Shown piece after piece: positions 21,395 to 31,899 of a DNA stretch of 64,000 bases (its first letter is position 1; every line of letters starts with the position of its first letter). Source of the DNA: Rutpela maculata (Eukaryota > Arthropoda > Insecta > Coleoptera > Cerambycidae). The notes below the pieces were generated by a model. The model did no database searches and had not been told where the DNA came from. It was given only the letters and a program-made list of their open reading frames with translations. Made by a program: the position numbers and the translations under genes. The stretch covers positions 168,838,425 through 168,902,424 of the forward strand of contig OW386285.2 in assembly GCA_936432065.2 (NCBI GenBank). Reading direction: 5' to 3'.

Positions 21395-23755
21395 ATGAAC
21401 CTGAACATTGCACACATAAATGTGAGATCTCTTACTGCAAATTTTAATCAGCTTCAAGATTGCATTTTAAATTCAAACTATCATGTGATCGGGGTCACTG
21501 AGAGTTGGTTACATCCAGGTATTGGCAGCAATGTTGTAAGTATGAATGACTACGTTCTTGTCAGGCAAGACCGGCTTGTTCGAGGAGGTGGTGTATGTTT
21601 GTATTTAAAGAACACTTTAAAATATACCATTTTATTAAGTGAAACCCACGATTATATAGAGATTATTATAATTAAAATTTTAATAGAAAATCAGGCACTT
21701 GTCATTGCTAATGTATATAGGCCGCCAAATTCCGATTATGATTCATTTCTAAACTACTTTGAGGACACGTTTTTCAATGTTTTTGCAACTTATGATAATA
21801 TAGTGTGTTTAGGTGATTTTAACATTAATATGTTAAATTTAGATACTAATTATTCTTCGCAATTTAAAAATATATATCAAACTTTCAATTTTGTGCAAGT
21901 AATAAACGAACCCACTCTAATTACAGATACTACCATGTCATTGTTAGATTTAATTCTGGTAAATTTTGAAAATGTTTGTGACGTTGGGGTAGTTGATGCA
22001 CAAATATCCGATCACTTCTTAGTTCATTGCACTATAACGTTTAATATCTTGGAAGAACAGGAGAGAATATTTAATTATAGAGCTTTAAAACATATAAATT
22101 TTGAACATTTTCAAATGGATTTAGAAAACATACCTTGGAATAATATTTTCTACATGAATAATATTGACGATAAGATTGAATTTGTTACTGACAATATTTT
22201 GCAGTTATTCAATACGCACGCGCCTATCAAATCCATAAAATGTTCCAAAAGAAGTTATGCTCCGTGGATAACGGATAATATTAAATTAATGCAGAAACTA
22301 CGTAATAAAGCTTTGGCAAAATTCAAACAAACAGGGCAAAATGGCCACTGGGTCTACTACAAACAACTCAGGAATTTAACTAATGCAGCTATTAAGGCTG
22401 AAAAGAAGGCTTATTTAAGATATAAATTTAATAACTGTAATATTAAAGAGAAATGGGGCGAGTTGAAAAAATTAAATATTGCTAAAAACCGAAAGATTGA
22501 TATACCTGAACACTTAAGTGACGTGGATGTTATTAACAATTTTTTTATCAATTCCTCTAATAATAATGATGTACCTAAAGACGAGTTAATAAATTTTTAT
22601 AATACCAATGTTAAATAAGGCTTAAATAGTTTATTTGCTTTTGAACTGATTTCTGATTTGGACGTAATTAAAATCATTCAAAACATAAAATCCAAAGCTT
22701 ATGGATTTGATAAATTAAATATAACTTTAATACATTTATGCTGTCCTTATATAGTTCCATTCTTAACACACATATATAATGAGTGTATAAATACACACTA
22801 CTTTCCTAAAGCTTGGAAAATAGCTTTAATATTTCCTCTACCTAAAATCAATCAACCTAGCCAATTGAGTCACCTGAGATCCATTAGTGTTTTACCTGTC
22901 TTATCCAAAATTTTTGAAAAAATCTTAGAATTGCAAATTAGAGAATTTGTGAGTCTCAATAATATTCTACCATTAAAACAGTCGGGATTTAGATCTGGTT
23001 TCTCTTATGCAACGGCCCTTGCTGACGTAACTGATGACATCATTGGAGCTACCGATATTAATAAAATCAGTGTATTAGTATTATTAGATTATACGAAAGC
23101 TTTTGATATGATAAATCACAAATTACTTTTTTCAATTCTACACTTCTGTGGCTTTGAACGAAATTCCTCCAATCTAATTTTGTCATTCTTGTCGGATAGA
23201 ATTCAACAAACGGTACTTAATAATAATATTTCACAACCACTAACGGTAGTTTCAGGTGTCCCGCAAGGAAGTATACTTGGACCGTTATTGTTTACAATTT
23301 TTACATCAAATTTTCACAAATCCTTGCAATATTGCAATTACCATTTATATGCTGATGATACACAGATTTATTGTTCATTTCATATTGAAGATCTACAGGA
23401 ATATAGGAATTTAATTAACAACGATATAACGAATTTGGTGTCAGTCTCTACAGACCATCTACTTAAAATTAACCCTAGTAAATCATCTGCTATAATATTT
23501 TGCAATGAAAATGCACGTGAATTTGTGTCAAGGGAAATTAATATACAGATCGGAAATGATACAATCGCCTTTAATAACAGCTCTAAAAGTCTTGGTCTTA
23601 TTATTGATCATAAATTAAGATTTAAACAGCATATGCTGCACTAAAAATGATATATACTCAGAGACGTTTTTTAAGCATGGAAGTAAAAAAAATGTTATGT
23701 GATTCTCTAGTTTTGTCTCATTTCAACCATTGTGATGTGGTTTATGCAGAGACGA
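21395..23755 (+). pseudogene. LINE ORF2: APE endonuclease and reverse transcriptase
   Basis: The APE-type endonuclease starts MNLNIAHINVRSLTANF and keeps the usual residues: N in HINVRS, E in TESWLH, YRPP, D/N in GDFNIN, D in SLLDLI and the terminal SDH. After a linker the reverse transcriptase follows, with KIALIFPLPK, the catalytic YADDTQIY and VSGVPQGSILGPLLF. An in-frame TAA at 22616-22618 interrupts the linker, and a frameshift lies near 23640, after FKQHMLH. The second-frame continuation (MIYTQRRFLSMEVKKML) ends at about 23755. The RT style (YADDTQ, SILGPLLF) suggests the CR1/Jockey group. Inactive. Confidence 0.88.
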
Positions 23756-23984
23756 ACCCAGCTATTTTTTTTGGGGGGGGGAAAGCTACAACTAATTTGC
23801 CAACTGCCCATTTTTTTACAACTTATATTTCCTTATGTTTTTTTTATTTCAGACTTAATCTATAAGTAGCCTAGCGATACAAATATTATGCAAAAGAATT
23901 TTAACTAAACTACATGATGTAGGCGCTAGACCTAAGTTGACCACGCGCTCTCCTTCGTCTAGAAGCTACTGGATGAGGTAACCA

Positions 23985-24290
23985 TTATAGTTTAATGACC
24001 GTGGAGAAAAACAAGTGCCCAGTGTATAGGCCAACTAGAGTTCTTCGGTGTAACCTATTTAACTCTAATAGTTTTTTAGTTCTTGATTTCAGAGGGTATG
24101 TAATAAACTCCTTTGAATGAACTAATCCTGGTAGGTCTTGCCAGTACTGGAGGATTTTCCTCTCGGTCCAGGCCAAGATGGTTGTTTTCGCAGTGCTTGC
24201 CGATATACCAAGCACTGGTTCTGATCAGATAAATTTTGATACCGCACCTTCCCTGGCTAAGGAGTCGGCTAAAGGGGGAGGAAAGAGATG
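23985..24290 (-). pseudogene. LINE RNase H C-terminal fragment
   Basis: The minus-strand reading gives PPPLADSLAREGA, then GISASTAKTTILAWTERK, then LQYWQDLPGLVHSKEFI and ELNRLHRRTLVGLYTGHL. This matches the end of the RNase H domain of I/R1/LOA-type LINEs (ADELAR..., PEP.LGIS, R..TGHL). One stop interrupts it near 24225. The parent element is not visible here. Confidence 0.7.
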
Positions 24291-24349
24291 TCCCTTTCGA
24301 CCATTACAAAAGAAACAAAGAAACATGAGGGAAGGTCTATACCTGCTAT

Positions 24350-24740
24350 AGGACACATTTACTATAAAAAAAAGAATGAAATTTGAAATTTACTCCATCG
24401 TGGCCGTAAGAAAATGTATATACCCATGCTTCTTATATTCCCCCAAAATTAGGAGAATGTCGGGTATAAAATGCCATGTGATGAGGTCCTGAGATAAATT
24501 ATTTTTAATATTGTCTGGATGTAACCCTAAAATTTTTTAAGCTTTCCCATTTCTGTATTTGCTCCTACAAATGTTTTATCATTGTCTGTATACATGTTTA
24601 GAGATTTCTGTCGTTAGCTCAGAGACGACTTCAAAATAAATAGCCTTTGTGGATAAACCTATGAATAGACACACCTAACCTTTAACTAATTTTGCGCCTA
24701 GGGGCTGTTCTTGTGTTTCAGTCCTTTAATAGTCCGGAGG
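24350..24740 (-). pseudogene. BEL/Pao integrase core fragment
   Basis: Read on the minus strand in shifting frames: STKAIYFEVVSELTTE, then TDNDKTFVGANTEMGKLK, then PNFGGI near 24405. These are the hallmark stretches of the BEL/Pao integrase catalytic core (family consensus TKAVHLEV, SDNGTNFVGAN, PHFGG). The catalytic second Asp (TDN) is visible. Several stops and shifts are present. This piece continues the integrase cut off at 29064. Confidence 0.75.
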
Positions 24741-25374
24741 TAGGAAAATGTTTCGGAAAGTTTTGGGATTAGCCAAAAATTAGTCTACCCCCTACAGAAT
24801 TTTCTCAGGAGTCCGAAGAAAATAATGCTGACATCTGAAAATAGCGGCTTTAATTGTTATTTAACTTTTTGTAAACAAAATTAATGGTTGCAACTTACTT
24901 TTTATACTCTTCACACAAACGAAGAGTATATTGAATTTGATCGGCACATTTCTAAAACCGGAAATATCGCTCGTAGAGAAAAAATGTTCATATCATTGTG
25001 TTAGTGAACGAATTCTGAACAACTTTCAAAATGTCCGTCTATCCGTCACGTTTCTTGTAAGCACGATAACTTAAGAAAGAAAAGTCCGATCGTGCTGAAA
25101 TTTGGAAAGTAAATTGCCGTTAGCTAGAGGAAGAACCCTACTGTTTTTGAAAAAAATCAATCAGTAAATAAAAAAGTTATTAATCATTTAATTAAAAAAA
25201 AAATTCTTAATTTTTGTCGCTTGTACTTAAATAGAAATCTTGCGCAATGTTATCTCTATAATATATTTTTTTCTGTTTATGCATTTTACTAATATATTTT
25301 ATAATAATATATCTAATGCGTTGAAATATGATTCTCGAAAGATATATATTACAGACATTCAATTTTTTTAGTAA

Positions 25375-25620
25375 TGTGTGATGGTCCAGTGGCTAAAGTT
25401 TTGCCCTGCAATCCAAAGATCCTGTGTTCGAATCCCAGACAGGTTGGGTGTTTTTTTTCAATTTATTTTCATATATTTTTTTTCACAAGTTGGTATCACA
25501 AAATTTAGAATGTCCAAAAACTAACATTATGTACAAGAAAACTGCGAAGAGTATCCTATAGAATGTGTAACAATTATATAAAAAGCTCAGTAAATTGGGG
25601 AAGAGTATTTTTAGCTTGTT
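25375..25620 (+). repeat. tRNA-Cys-like SINE-type repeat, copy 1
   Basis: The head at 25377-25445 resembles a tRNA: TGGTCCAGTGGCTAAAG fits the A box, GCA sits in anticodon position (tttGCCCTGCAATCC), and TGTTCGAATCC fits the B box. A tail follows (aaatttagaatgtccaaaaa ... aagaaaactgcgaag ... gtgtaacaattatat) that is shared with the copy at 39540-39735. A tRNA-derived head plus an unrelated conserved body is the SINE design. It is not a functional tRNA gene: acceptor-stem pairing is poor. Confidence 0.6.
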
Positions 25621-25744
25621 TGTTTATATATTTATAAAAATCTGAAACAATTGAATTTTTCGATCCTCAAAATTTGAAGTAGTGTAGAAACAAATATAAA
25701 ATCTGTATGTTAACGATATTATGAGAAATAGTACATATTTTTAC

Positions 25745-26425
25745 CCTTAATAAAATGCATAACAAAATGCTGCAAAATATTAATTTTTTTTTTTGCAATT
25801 AATTTATTAAAAAAATAATTCAAACTGTTATATTAAAAGATCAAAATATTTTACAGTTTTGTTTCAGTAAATACATTGTATTTGACATACATTTACATAA
25901 TCAAAAAGAGTATTGCAAAAAAAAATAATTTGCGATTTTTTTACACAAAAAATCAATTTTGCGTCAGCGCGAGCGCCAAAAATGCAATTTTCTTGAATTT
26001 CTTTCCATGGCACTTTTTGTAAGTGATGACACACACTCTGAGAAATATTCAGTTAAATTTTCAAGTAAAAATATTTTCAAATTTCGCCGTAACCGCAAAA
26101 AACGTGAATTCTTCATATTTCGGCTCCAAAGTATCGGAGCACCATTTTTTTTTTAAATTTCATGCAAAATCCACTGAGATATTTACATTTGTTTAAGTTG
26201 CAAAATTGATTTTTTGCGTAAAAAGTCGCAAATTAATTTTTTTTTGCAATATTCTTTTTGATTATGTAAATGTATCTCAAATACAATGTATTTACCGAAA
26301 CAGAACTGTAAAATATTAATTTGATCTTTAAATATAACAGTTTAAATTTTTTCTTTTATAAATTAATTGCAAAAAAAAATTAATATTTTGCTACGGGACA
26401 AAGTGCATTTTATTAATAGTGCAGT
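25745..26425. mobile_element. Palindromic MITE-like element with ~215-bp arms
   Basis: The left arm 25745-25962 (cccttaataaaatgcataac ... caattttgc) matches the inverted right arm 26205-26425 with scattered differences; for example, tacatttacataatcaaaaa pairs with its complement near 26260. The central ~240 bp is unique. The 65-codon frame at 25959-26156 spans the centre and has no family features. Confidence 0.75.
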
Positions 26426-26457
26426 TGAATTGATTTTTTTCGGCGACAACATTCCAC

Positions 26458-28458
26458 CTGAAATTTTATTGTTGATTCTTATCTATTATGACCTGATTAC
26501 GAAAAAAATATTTGTGCCCGAAACTTTTTAACGCGCTTTCACACATTTTCAGCTTATCTGCTTAATATATCTTGTACTAGTAATCAGATGGGAATTTTAA
26601 AAATACTGGCTTATTCGAAATAAAATTCTTAAAAAATATAGATCTATCCGATATGTATTTGTCAATCCGCCATCTTGGAAAAAAATGAAAAACACCAAAA
26701 ATGGCTGAAAGAATCAAAATTGAATATCTTTTCTATAAGAAGGAGTAATTTCACCAAAGTTGCCAAAAATAAAATTCAATTATGGTCAAATATAATACAC
26801 CAATCCGGGACACCGTATGTCAAATAGAACGGACAAAGATGGCTGACGAAATAAAATTTTTAATTCTTCGTCAATTTTCAAGGAGGCATTGTACGTCACT
26901 TTTTTTTCTTTTCGACTGTACGTCATTTTATGTACCTTTAGGGGACAGAGTTCATTTTTTTTTTCCAAAAACGTGCGTTTTTTTTATTTTCAAAAAAAAG
27001 TGCATTGTAAAAAATTTCAAAAATGTATTTTCTTTGACCCTCCTTTTTTTACCCAATTTTCATCGAAATAAAATGAAATATATTATAGAAAGTCTCGTAT
27101 AACTTCAAAAGTTTCATACAAAATGAAACTTCATTAATTTGAAAAAGAAATTTATTTATTTTTATTTAGCATACGCATGATAATCAGAACCAAACAGCCA
27201 AGACTAGAGTAGTATTATTTTTTATGAGTTATGGGTATGCCGATGAACAGAATAGCACTAAGAATAACGAGCGCATTCGTCATTTTGAAAAAAATGTTTG
27301 CGTAGATATTTCAATCACATTATGAAATTCTCGGTTAGTCAAAAAAAATTTCTAGCTAATAGTAAAAAATAAGGGTAGCTTTATAAAATTATTGCGCAGA
27401 GCTAATAGATAATGACTTTAACGTTAAAATATGCAGAGAAGGCGCCAATACTACAATTGTTAAAACTGCTATTGATTTGAAAACCAAAGACAATCAAGTT
27501 ACAATAGCTGGTGAAGACATTGAATTTTTGGTTATAATGACTCAACTAGCATGGAATCATCATAAAATAATTTATTTTTACAAACTTAAGATTAATAAAA
27601 TAATTGAATGATGAAAATAGAATTGTCTGCAATTCCACCTACGAAGAGGTAATAGAAAAACACTGTTTAAGAGTATATTTCCAAGGCCAAAAATGATTGG
27701 GTTCTGAGAAAGATCCGTTACAATTCGGGTGGCTTAAAACTGAGAATGGCTTAATACCTGATGTAATGAGTGAAAGTAATGCTTTTCCTAAAAATTTACT
27801 ATAGTATATTTCATTTTGTTTCGATGAAAATTGGGTGAAAAAAAGGAGGGTAAAAAAAATACATTTTTGAAAATTGTAAAAATGCACTTTTTCTGAAAAT
27901 AAAAAAAAACGCACTTTTTGTAAATTAAAAAATAATGAACTCTATCCCCTACAAGTACATAAAATGACGTACAATCGAAAAAAAAAAGTAACGTACAATG
28001 CCTCCTTGATGATTGTCGAAGAATTAAAAATTTAATTTCGTCCGCCATCTTTGGCCGTTCTATTTGACATACGGTATCCAGGATTGGTGCAATATATTTG
28101 ACCATAAATGAGATTATTTTTGCCAACTTTGGTGAAATTACTCCTTCTTATAGAAAAGATATTCAATTTTGATTCTTTCGGCCATTTTTGGTGTTTTCTA
28201 TTTTTTTCCAAGATGGCTGATTAACAAATACATATCGGACAGGTCTATCTTTTTTAAGAATTTTATTCCCAATAAGCCAGTATTTTTTAAATTCCCATCC
28301 GATTACTAGTACATTAAGCAGATAAGTTGAAAAGGCGTGAAAGCGCGTCAAAAAGCGCATATAACTTTTGACGCACAAGGAATTTTTTGGCACAACTATT
28401 TTTTTCGTAATCAGATCATAATACATGAGAATCAATAATAATATCTCAGGTGGAATGT
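26458..28458. mobile_element. Inverted-repeat element (~2.0 kb, ~650-bp arms) carrying a gene fragment
   Basis: The arms are about 26458-27103 and 27795-28458; the outer ends read attccacctgaaatttta and ...tctcaggtggaatg. The ~690-bp centre holds decayed coding sequence of the same family as the fragment at 37740-38120. The arms contain near-mirror frames (26782-27102 and 28126-27788) that are repeat artefacts, not genes. Confidence 0.82.
27430..27800 (+). pseudogene. Fragment of a multicopy arthropod gene family (cysteine-rich-tail family), middle part
   Basis: Two plus-strand stretches in different frames. The first reads TIVKTAIDLKTKDNQVTIA, GEDIEFLVIMTQLAW, then IIYFYKL. The second reads EKHCLRVYFQGQK, a stop, LGSEKDPLQFGWLKTENGL. 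The second aligns residue by residue with QQHSLRVYFQVQQWLGNEKDP in the copy at 37740-38120, so both come from one family. From memory, similar multicopy proteins in arthropods have a 'GEDVDLLVILTAL'-type segment followed by 'RVYYQVQ.WLGN' and a cysteine-rich end. Function unknown. This piece abuts the right inverted arm. Confidence 0.6.
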
Positions 28459-28938
28459 AAAAAAACATTTTGAGGTTTCTGGTTCTTGTACACACACTAA
28501 ATCACAATTTTTTTTCATCCCCTTTAATAATGGGGTGGGGGTGGTAATGGGGGGTGGCTAATGCCAAAATTTTTTTTGAGACCTTAGCTTCTCTTGTATA
28601 TACTAAATATCAATTTTATGCAGTCTTACCTGCTTGATTTACCTATTTTCCCCAAATTTACCCCAATTTACCCCCCAACCCTTCGACGGAACAAGATGAA
28701 AATATAATCTAGTTCTAGATCTCGTTAAAGTACATATGTGTACCAAATTTCAAGTCAATATCTCAAACAGTTCCAGAGTAAGCGTGCTGCCAAAAAAAGT
28801 TAGACAGACCGACAGAAATTTTTTTCCGCTCAAACTTAAAATCTCGACGTTTCGTGACATTCTAAGCCTATTTGAACAATAAAAATTTTTAAAAATGTTT
28901 TTGTCGTTACTATACTTCCACTGGATGTGTAAGTAAAA
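28459..28938 (+). repeat. Interspersed repeat family 'ACTTCCACATCC', copy 3 (5'-truncated)
   Basis: Begins inside the family at aacattttgaggtttctggt and runs to the closing ttccactggatgtgtaagta. It lacks the first ~230 bp seen in copy 2, at the junction with the preceding inverted-repeat element. Confidence 0.82.
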
Positions 28939-29063
28939 GTTAAATAACAATTAAAGCCGCCGTTTTCAGTGGTCAACACTATTTTTATCGGATTCCTGAG
29001 GAAATTCTGTAGGGGGGTAGACTAATTTTTGGCTAGTCCCAAAATTTTCCGAGAAATCGTTAT

Positions 29064-29547
29064 TTTTGAAGCTAAAATCACCGGATTATAAATGGAAAGG
29101 GCCTGCAAAATCACAACCTGTGTTGTATAATGGTACACTTTAACTGATTCTAGGGTAAATTGCCATTAAATAATTTTTTGAGTCATGAGACCTTGCGCGA
29201 AAACATCGATTACATTGTCGTATGGTAGCCCTACACAACGCCCTGTGATTGGCCAAAATCTTTCTTTTGCAGAAGCTATCAACATAGTCATATTTACCTT
29301 TTAATATTAATTTTGTTAGGTAATATTTAGATGGCAAAATAGTAAGATGCTTCTTATTGTAATCGCAATCGGAAATTTGTATTCGTCCACCAACATGCAT
29401 TAGCAAATTATCTTCCAGAAATGGGTTCAAATTGAGCAAGGTATTTCTTTTGTTTAATGATTTATTTTTTATTAATTGTTGATAATCGTCTGAAAATGAT
29501 TCCTCTTGGGCAAGTCTAATGTATGTATGCGATGAATTAAACATCAC
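29064..29547 (-). pseudogene. BEL/Pao integrase N-terminal fragment
   Basis: The 135-codon frame reads LNPFLEDNLLMHVGGRIQIS, HLTILPSKYYLTKLI, then RATIRQCNRCFRARS, the typical BEL/Pao pre-integrase and zinc-finger region (C-x2-C kept, preceding H positions degenerate). After a stop at 29140 it continues VPLYNTGCDFAGPF, which holds the first catalytic Asp of the integrase core. It is then cut by the inverted-repeat element at 29051. Confidence 0.78.
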
Positions 29548-29654
29548 ATCTTAAAACACCTGAGTTTTGAATTGATCTTTGAATTTAAATTAGAAATGAA
29601 TAAGAACATATGCAAAAACTCTCTGAAGTCTTTTTCTTGCAACACTTCTAATTG

Positions 29655-29850
29655 TTCGTTGGCATACCGGTGTCATCTAAATTTGATGTAAAATTGCCTT
29701 GGTCGCCGATTGATAATATACTCGATTCTAGATTTCCATTAAAAATAAATTTATTGCACAAATGTTCATCGTTTGATGGCCACTTGCATAACTCAAAGGC
29801 AGTGCTACATAAAATTTTGTTAATATCATATTGTAATAGAGAAGTTGCAT
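29655..29850 (-). pseudogene. BEL/Pao polymerase C-terminal fragment
   Basis: The minus-strand reading includes LLQYDINKILCSTAFELCKW, then PSNDEHLCNKFIFNG and ILSIGDQGNFTSNL. This fits the BEL/Pao FELRKW.SN segment after the polymerase fingers. Assigned mainly by position between the RT and integrase pieces. Confidence 0.55.
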
Positions 29851-29869
29851 GATTTTTTTTTATAATGAA

Positions 29870-30690
29870 AATCGATACAGCATCAAAAAAAAGTTATAAA
29901 AATGTAAAATTTACGATTTTTTGAATGTTAATACAGGGAGAAAATAAATAATTTCATCGGTGAGGAATTTGGATATTTCAAAACGGCAGTTATTTGGCGC
30001 CATTCACTGTGACGTTTCCCGTTATGATTGGTCCATCGAAATTAATAACAAACTGGAAGGTGCACTCGACTAGAGAAAGTGACACAGAGAGAGAAACTTG
30101 CGTGTACTATATTCCATCCTTTTTCTCGGTCTGTGTACAGACGGTTAAACCAATCGGACGTTTTCTTCAACCAATCAGATCTTGCCAGACAAGGACGGAA
30201 TAGTGAACGGAAGTTTCTTTTTTCGTAGGAACATGCTTCTGTAGTTTCGTATATCTAAAAGCAATTTCGATGGATTTGTCAAATGTCAGTTTACTGTTTA
30301 TTGTTTACAGTCAGTTTACCAAGTTCTTGTTTGTGGTGTTATTGTGTTATTATTTGGTTAATGAGCTAGTGAATAACATTATTACGACATGAATTACAAA
30401 TATTGCATTGTGCCTAAATGTAAAACTAAGAGTATCACTACAAATATGGTAATTTTACATTCAAGATTCTCCAAAATTAGTTCGTAGACAGACGTCAGCG
30501 AGAGGTTAGGACACTGCGTCTACTTTGGACAAATTATCCGAATAACGGATGTCATCATTGACTTCACGCCAATAAGAAACCGTTTGCAGTCACGTGATTT
30601 TGTTTACAAATTACAGCATAATCTAGATATTAATTTTACGGAAAATAAATTTTATTTTGAATTTCTTTTGTTATAATTTTCTGCGTAATG
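29870..30690 (+). other. Foreign insert in BEL/Pao with THAP-like start
   Basis: Non-BEL sequence between two BEL/Pao pieces. It holds a probable 5' leader and the tiny THAP-like frame at 30389-30487. No flanking repeats were resolved. Confidence 0.4.
30389..30487 (+). pseudogene. N-terminus of a THAP-type zinc finger, truncated
   Basis: The ATG opens a 32-codon frame, MNYKYCIVPKCKTKSITTNM onward, ending at TAG. A C-x4-C pair close to the N-terminus, followed by a Ser/Thr-rich turn, is how many insect THAP domains start; THAP fingers bind DNA and occur in P-element-type transposases and their domesticated relatives. The later Cys and His of the C2CH finger are missing. Could be the first exon of a larger gene, but no donor site is evident. 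Confidence 0.45.
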
Positions 30691-30704
30691 GAAATTAAGA
30701 GCAA

Positions 30705-31070
30705 ATCACTTTTTTAAGCATTTTAAAATTTCATGCATCTTCCCTATTGTAATAGTTCTTGCTTCGACGCTGCCTATTAATAAATCGTTAACATAGAAAT
30801 TATTTTTTACGACGTCACTTGCCATTGGATACGTTTTCTCATTGTCTCATGTTACTGCAAAGATATACTGTAGCAAGATAAGGTGCTGAAGCCATTCCGT
30901 GTGTCATTGTTCTTAATTCATAACAAGTTATCTGATCGGCTTGACCGCCAGAATATTCGTTGCAATGGTCGTTGTCCCGGCTCTACCTAGATCATGTGTT
31001 ACATTTTTAAGATGTCAGTCGTTATGTCATAATGATATTGCCTAAAGCGAAATTAGGTACCATAACGTAC
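30705..31070 (-). pseudogene. BEL/Pao reverse transcriptase fragment
   Basis: The minus-strand reading RPLQRIFWRSSRSDN, YELRTMTHGMASAPYLATVY, then NNFYVNDLLIGSVEA corresponds to the BEL/Pao palm region (family consensus TV.FG..SAPYLA, FYVDDLL.G). The catalytic pair reads VND instead of VDD. Several stops are present. Confidence 0.72.
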
Positions 31071-31189
31071 TTATCTTTTTCTCACCCCATAAGTGATGAC
31101 AAAACGCAAGCTAGGGTTTCACACACCGGTACCGACATCGTGTGATGTTCATTTACTTTTGTAAACGGGTATCATATAACACAACTAGG

Positions 31190-31870
31190 GAAGTAGCGAA
31201 CCCAACATCCTGAAGCTATATCAGGATCAACGGTGTGAAGGATAGAGCTCAGTTGCTCGGGCGCTTGGGGCGTCGGGTTAGGACCCGGTGAGTCATGCGC
31301 GCGGGAGACTTTCACCTTTGGAAACCTGCCAGGTATAAACCGTGTAGAACAAGTTGGTGGTTGCCGAGGTAGGCTTGCTCTAAACCAAGTGGATGGGAGC
31401 CACAATAAAACTCTCCCCAAGTCAAAGTGGAACAGCATAAGCCAAGAGGACTGCATGACTAAGTTGAAGCTTAGTCGCTGTTATACGGACTACAGGGTAC
31501 TTGGTGCACCCTGGTTCCAATTATGCCTGCCTGGGGTACGCGGGGCACTGCCTCTGCTACTCGTGGGACTTTATGGAGACCAAGCAAGGGCAAGAGTATA
31601 GGCAAAAAGGGCCACAAAAAAGGCCCCAAGCCGCCCAAACTTGAAATTCCTCCAGATAAATCTTCACCATGCAAAAGCAGCTTCAAGCGTGCTTAGCAGA
31701 AGATTTATTAGGGAGAAATTAAGTATAGGGCTAATTCAAGTGCCCTGGGTATATAGAGGACGCATAAAAGGACTCTCCACACAATCATGTAAGTAAATAT
31801 ATTCTACTTTGCAAAACAATCCTAGAGCAGCCTTACTGCTTCACAAAAACACTAATTTTGTTCTCCTTTC
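31190..31870 (+). repeat. GC-rich probable LINE 5' UTR
   Basis: A block of markedly higher GC content than its surroundings (about 31230-31640), with tcgggttaggacccggtgag and other hairpin-forming pieces, ending before the endonuclease remnant. Open frames across it on both strands are not credible. Taken as the leader of the following R1/LOA-like LINE because of position only. Confidence 0.45.
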
Positions 31871-31899
31871 AGAGTTCACAACCAGGGACTTAGTTGTCG

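Larger units (their letters stand above)
13060..23755 (+). mobile_element. CR1/Jockey-group LINE, split by gypsy B
   Basis: A non-LTR retrotransposon antisense to ICA69. Its 5' UTR is roughly 13060-13751, ORF1 is 13752-14600 and ORF2 is 21395 to about 23755. The gypsy element at 14928-21301 inserted between the ORFs, leaving the 4-bp duplication TTAT on both sides. The LINE breaks off at about 23755 within the reverse transcriptase C-terminus, next to an unrelated G-rich junction. Its exact 5' end is uncertain. Confidence 0.85.
24754..29051. mobile_element. Inverted-repeat element (~4.3 kb) inserted in BEL/Pao integrase
   Basis: About 114 bp at 24754-24867 (cggaaagttttgggattagc...) recurs inverted at about 28939-29051 (...gctagtcccaaaattttccg). 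It splits the BEL/Pao integrase between CDFAGPF (29100) and TKAIYFEV (near 24650). No clear target duplication was found. The interior is a mosaic of other repeats: a tRNA-like repeat (25375-25620), a palindromic element (25745-26425), a ~2-kb inverted-repeat element (26458-28458) and repeat copy 3 (28459-28938). No transposase of its own was recognised. Confidence 0.7.
24350..31075 (-). mobile_element. BEL/Pao retrotransposon pol remnant, interrupted twice
   Basis: Collinear minus-strand pieces of one decayed BEL/Pao pol: reverse transcriptase 31070-30705, polymerase end 29850-29655, integrase finger and first catalytic stretch 29547-29064, and integrase core 24740-24350. Two foreign blocks separate them: about 29870-30690 (with a THAP-like start) and the ~4.3-kb inverted-repeat element 24754-29051. 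LTRs were not found. Confidence 0.75.

Noticed and set aside
25375..25447. Functional tRNA-Cys gene
   Set aside because: A and B boxes are recognisable, but the acceptor stem does not pair well, and the body is shared with a second degraded copy, so it is a repeat.
26782..28126. Paired open frames of about 110 codons on opposite strands
   Set aside because: Both lie in the inverted arms of one element and mirror each other; no protein family features.
31172..31686. Proline- and leucine-rich frames on both strands
   Set aside because: GC-rich leader of a LINE; the coding potential is a compositional effect.
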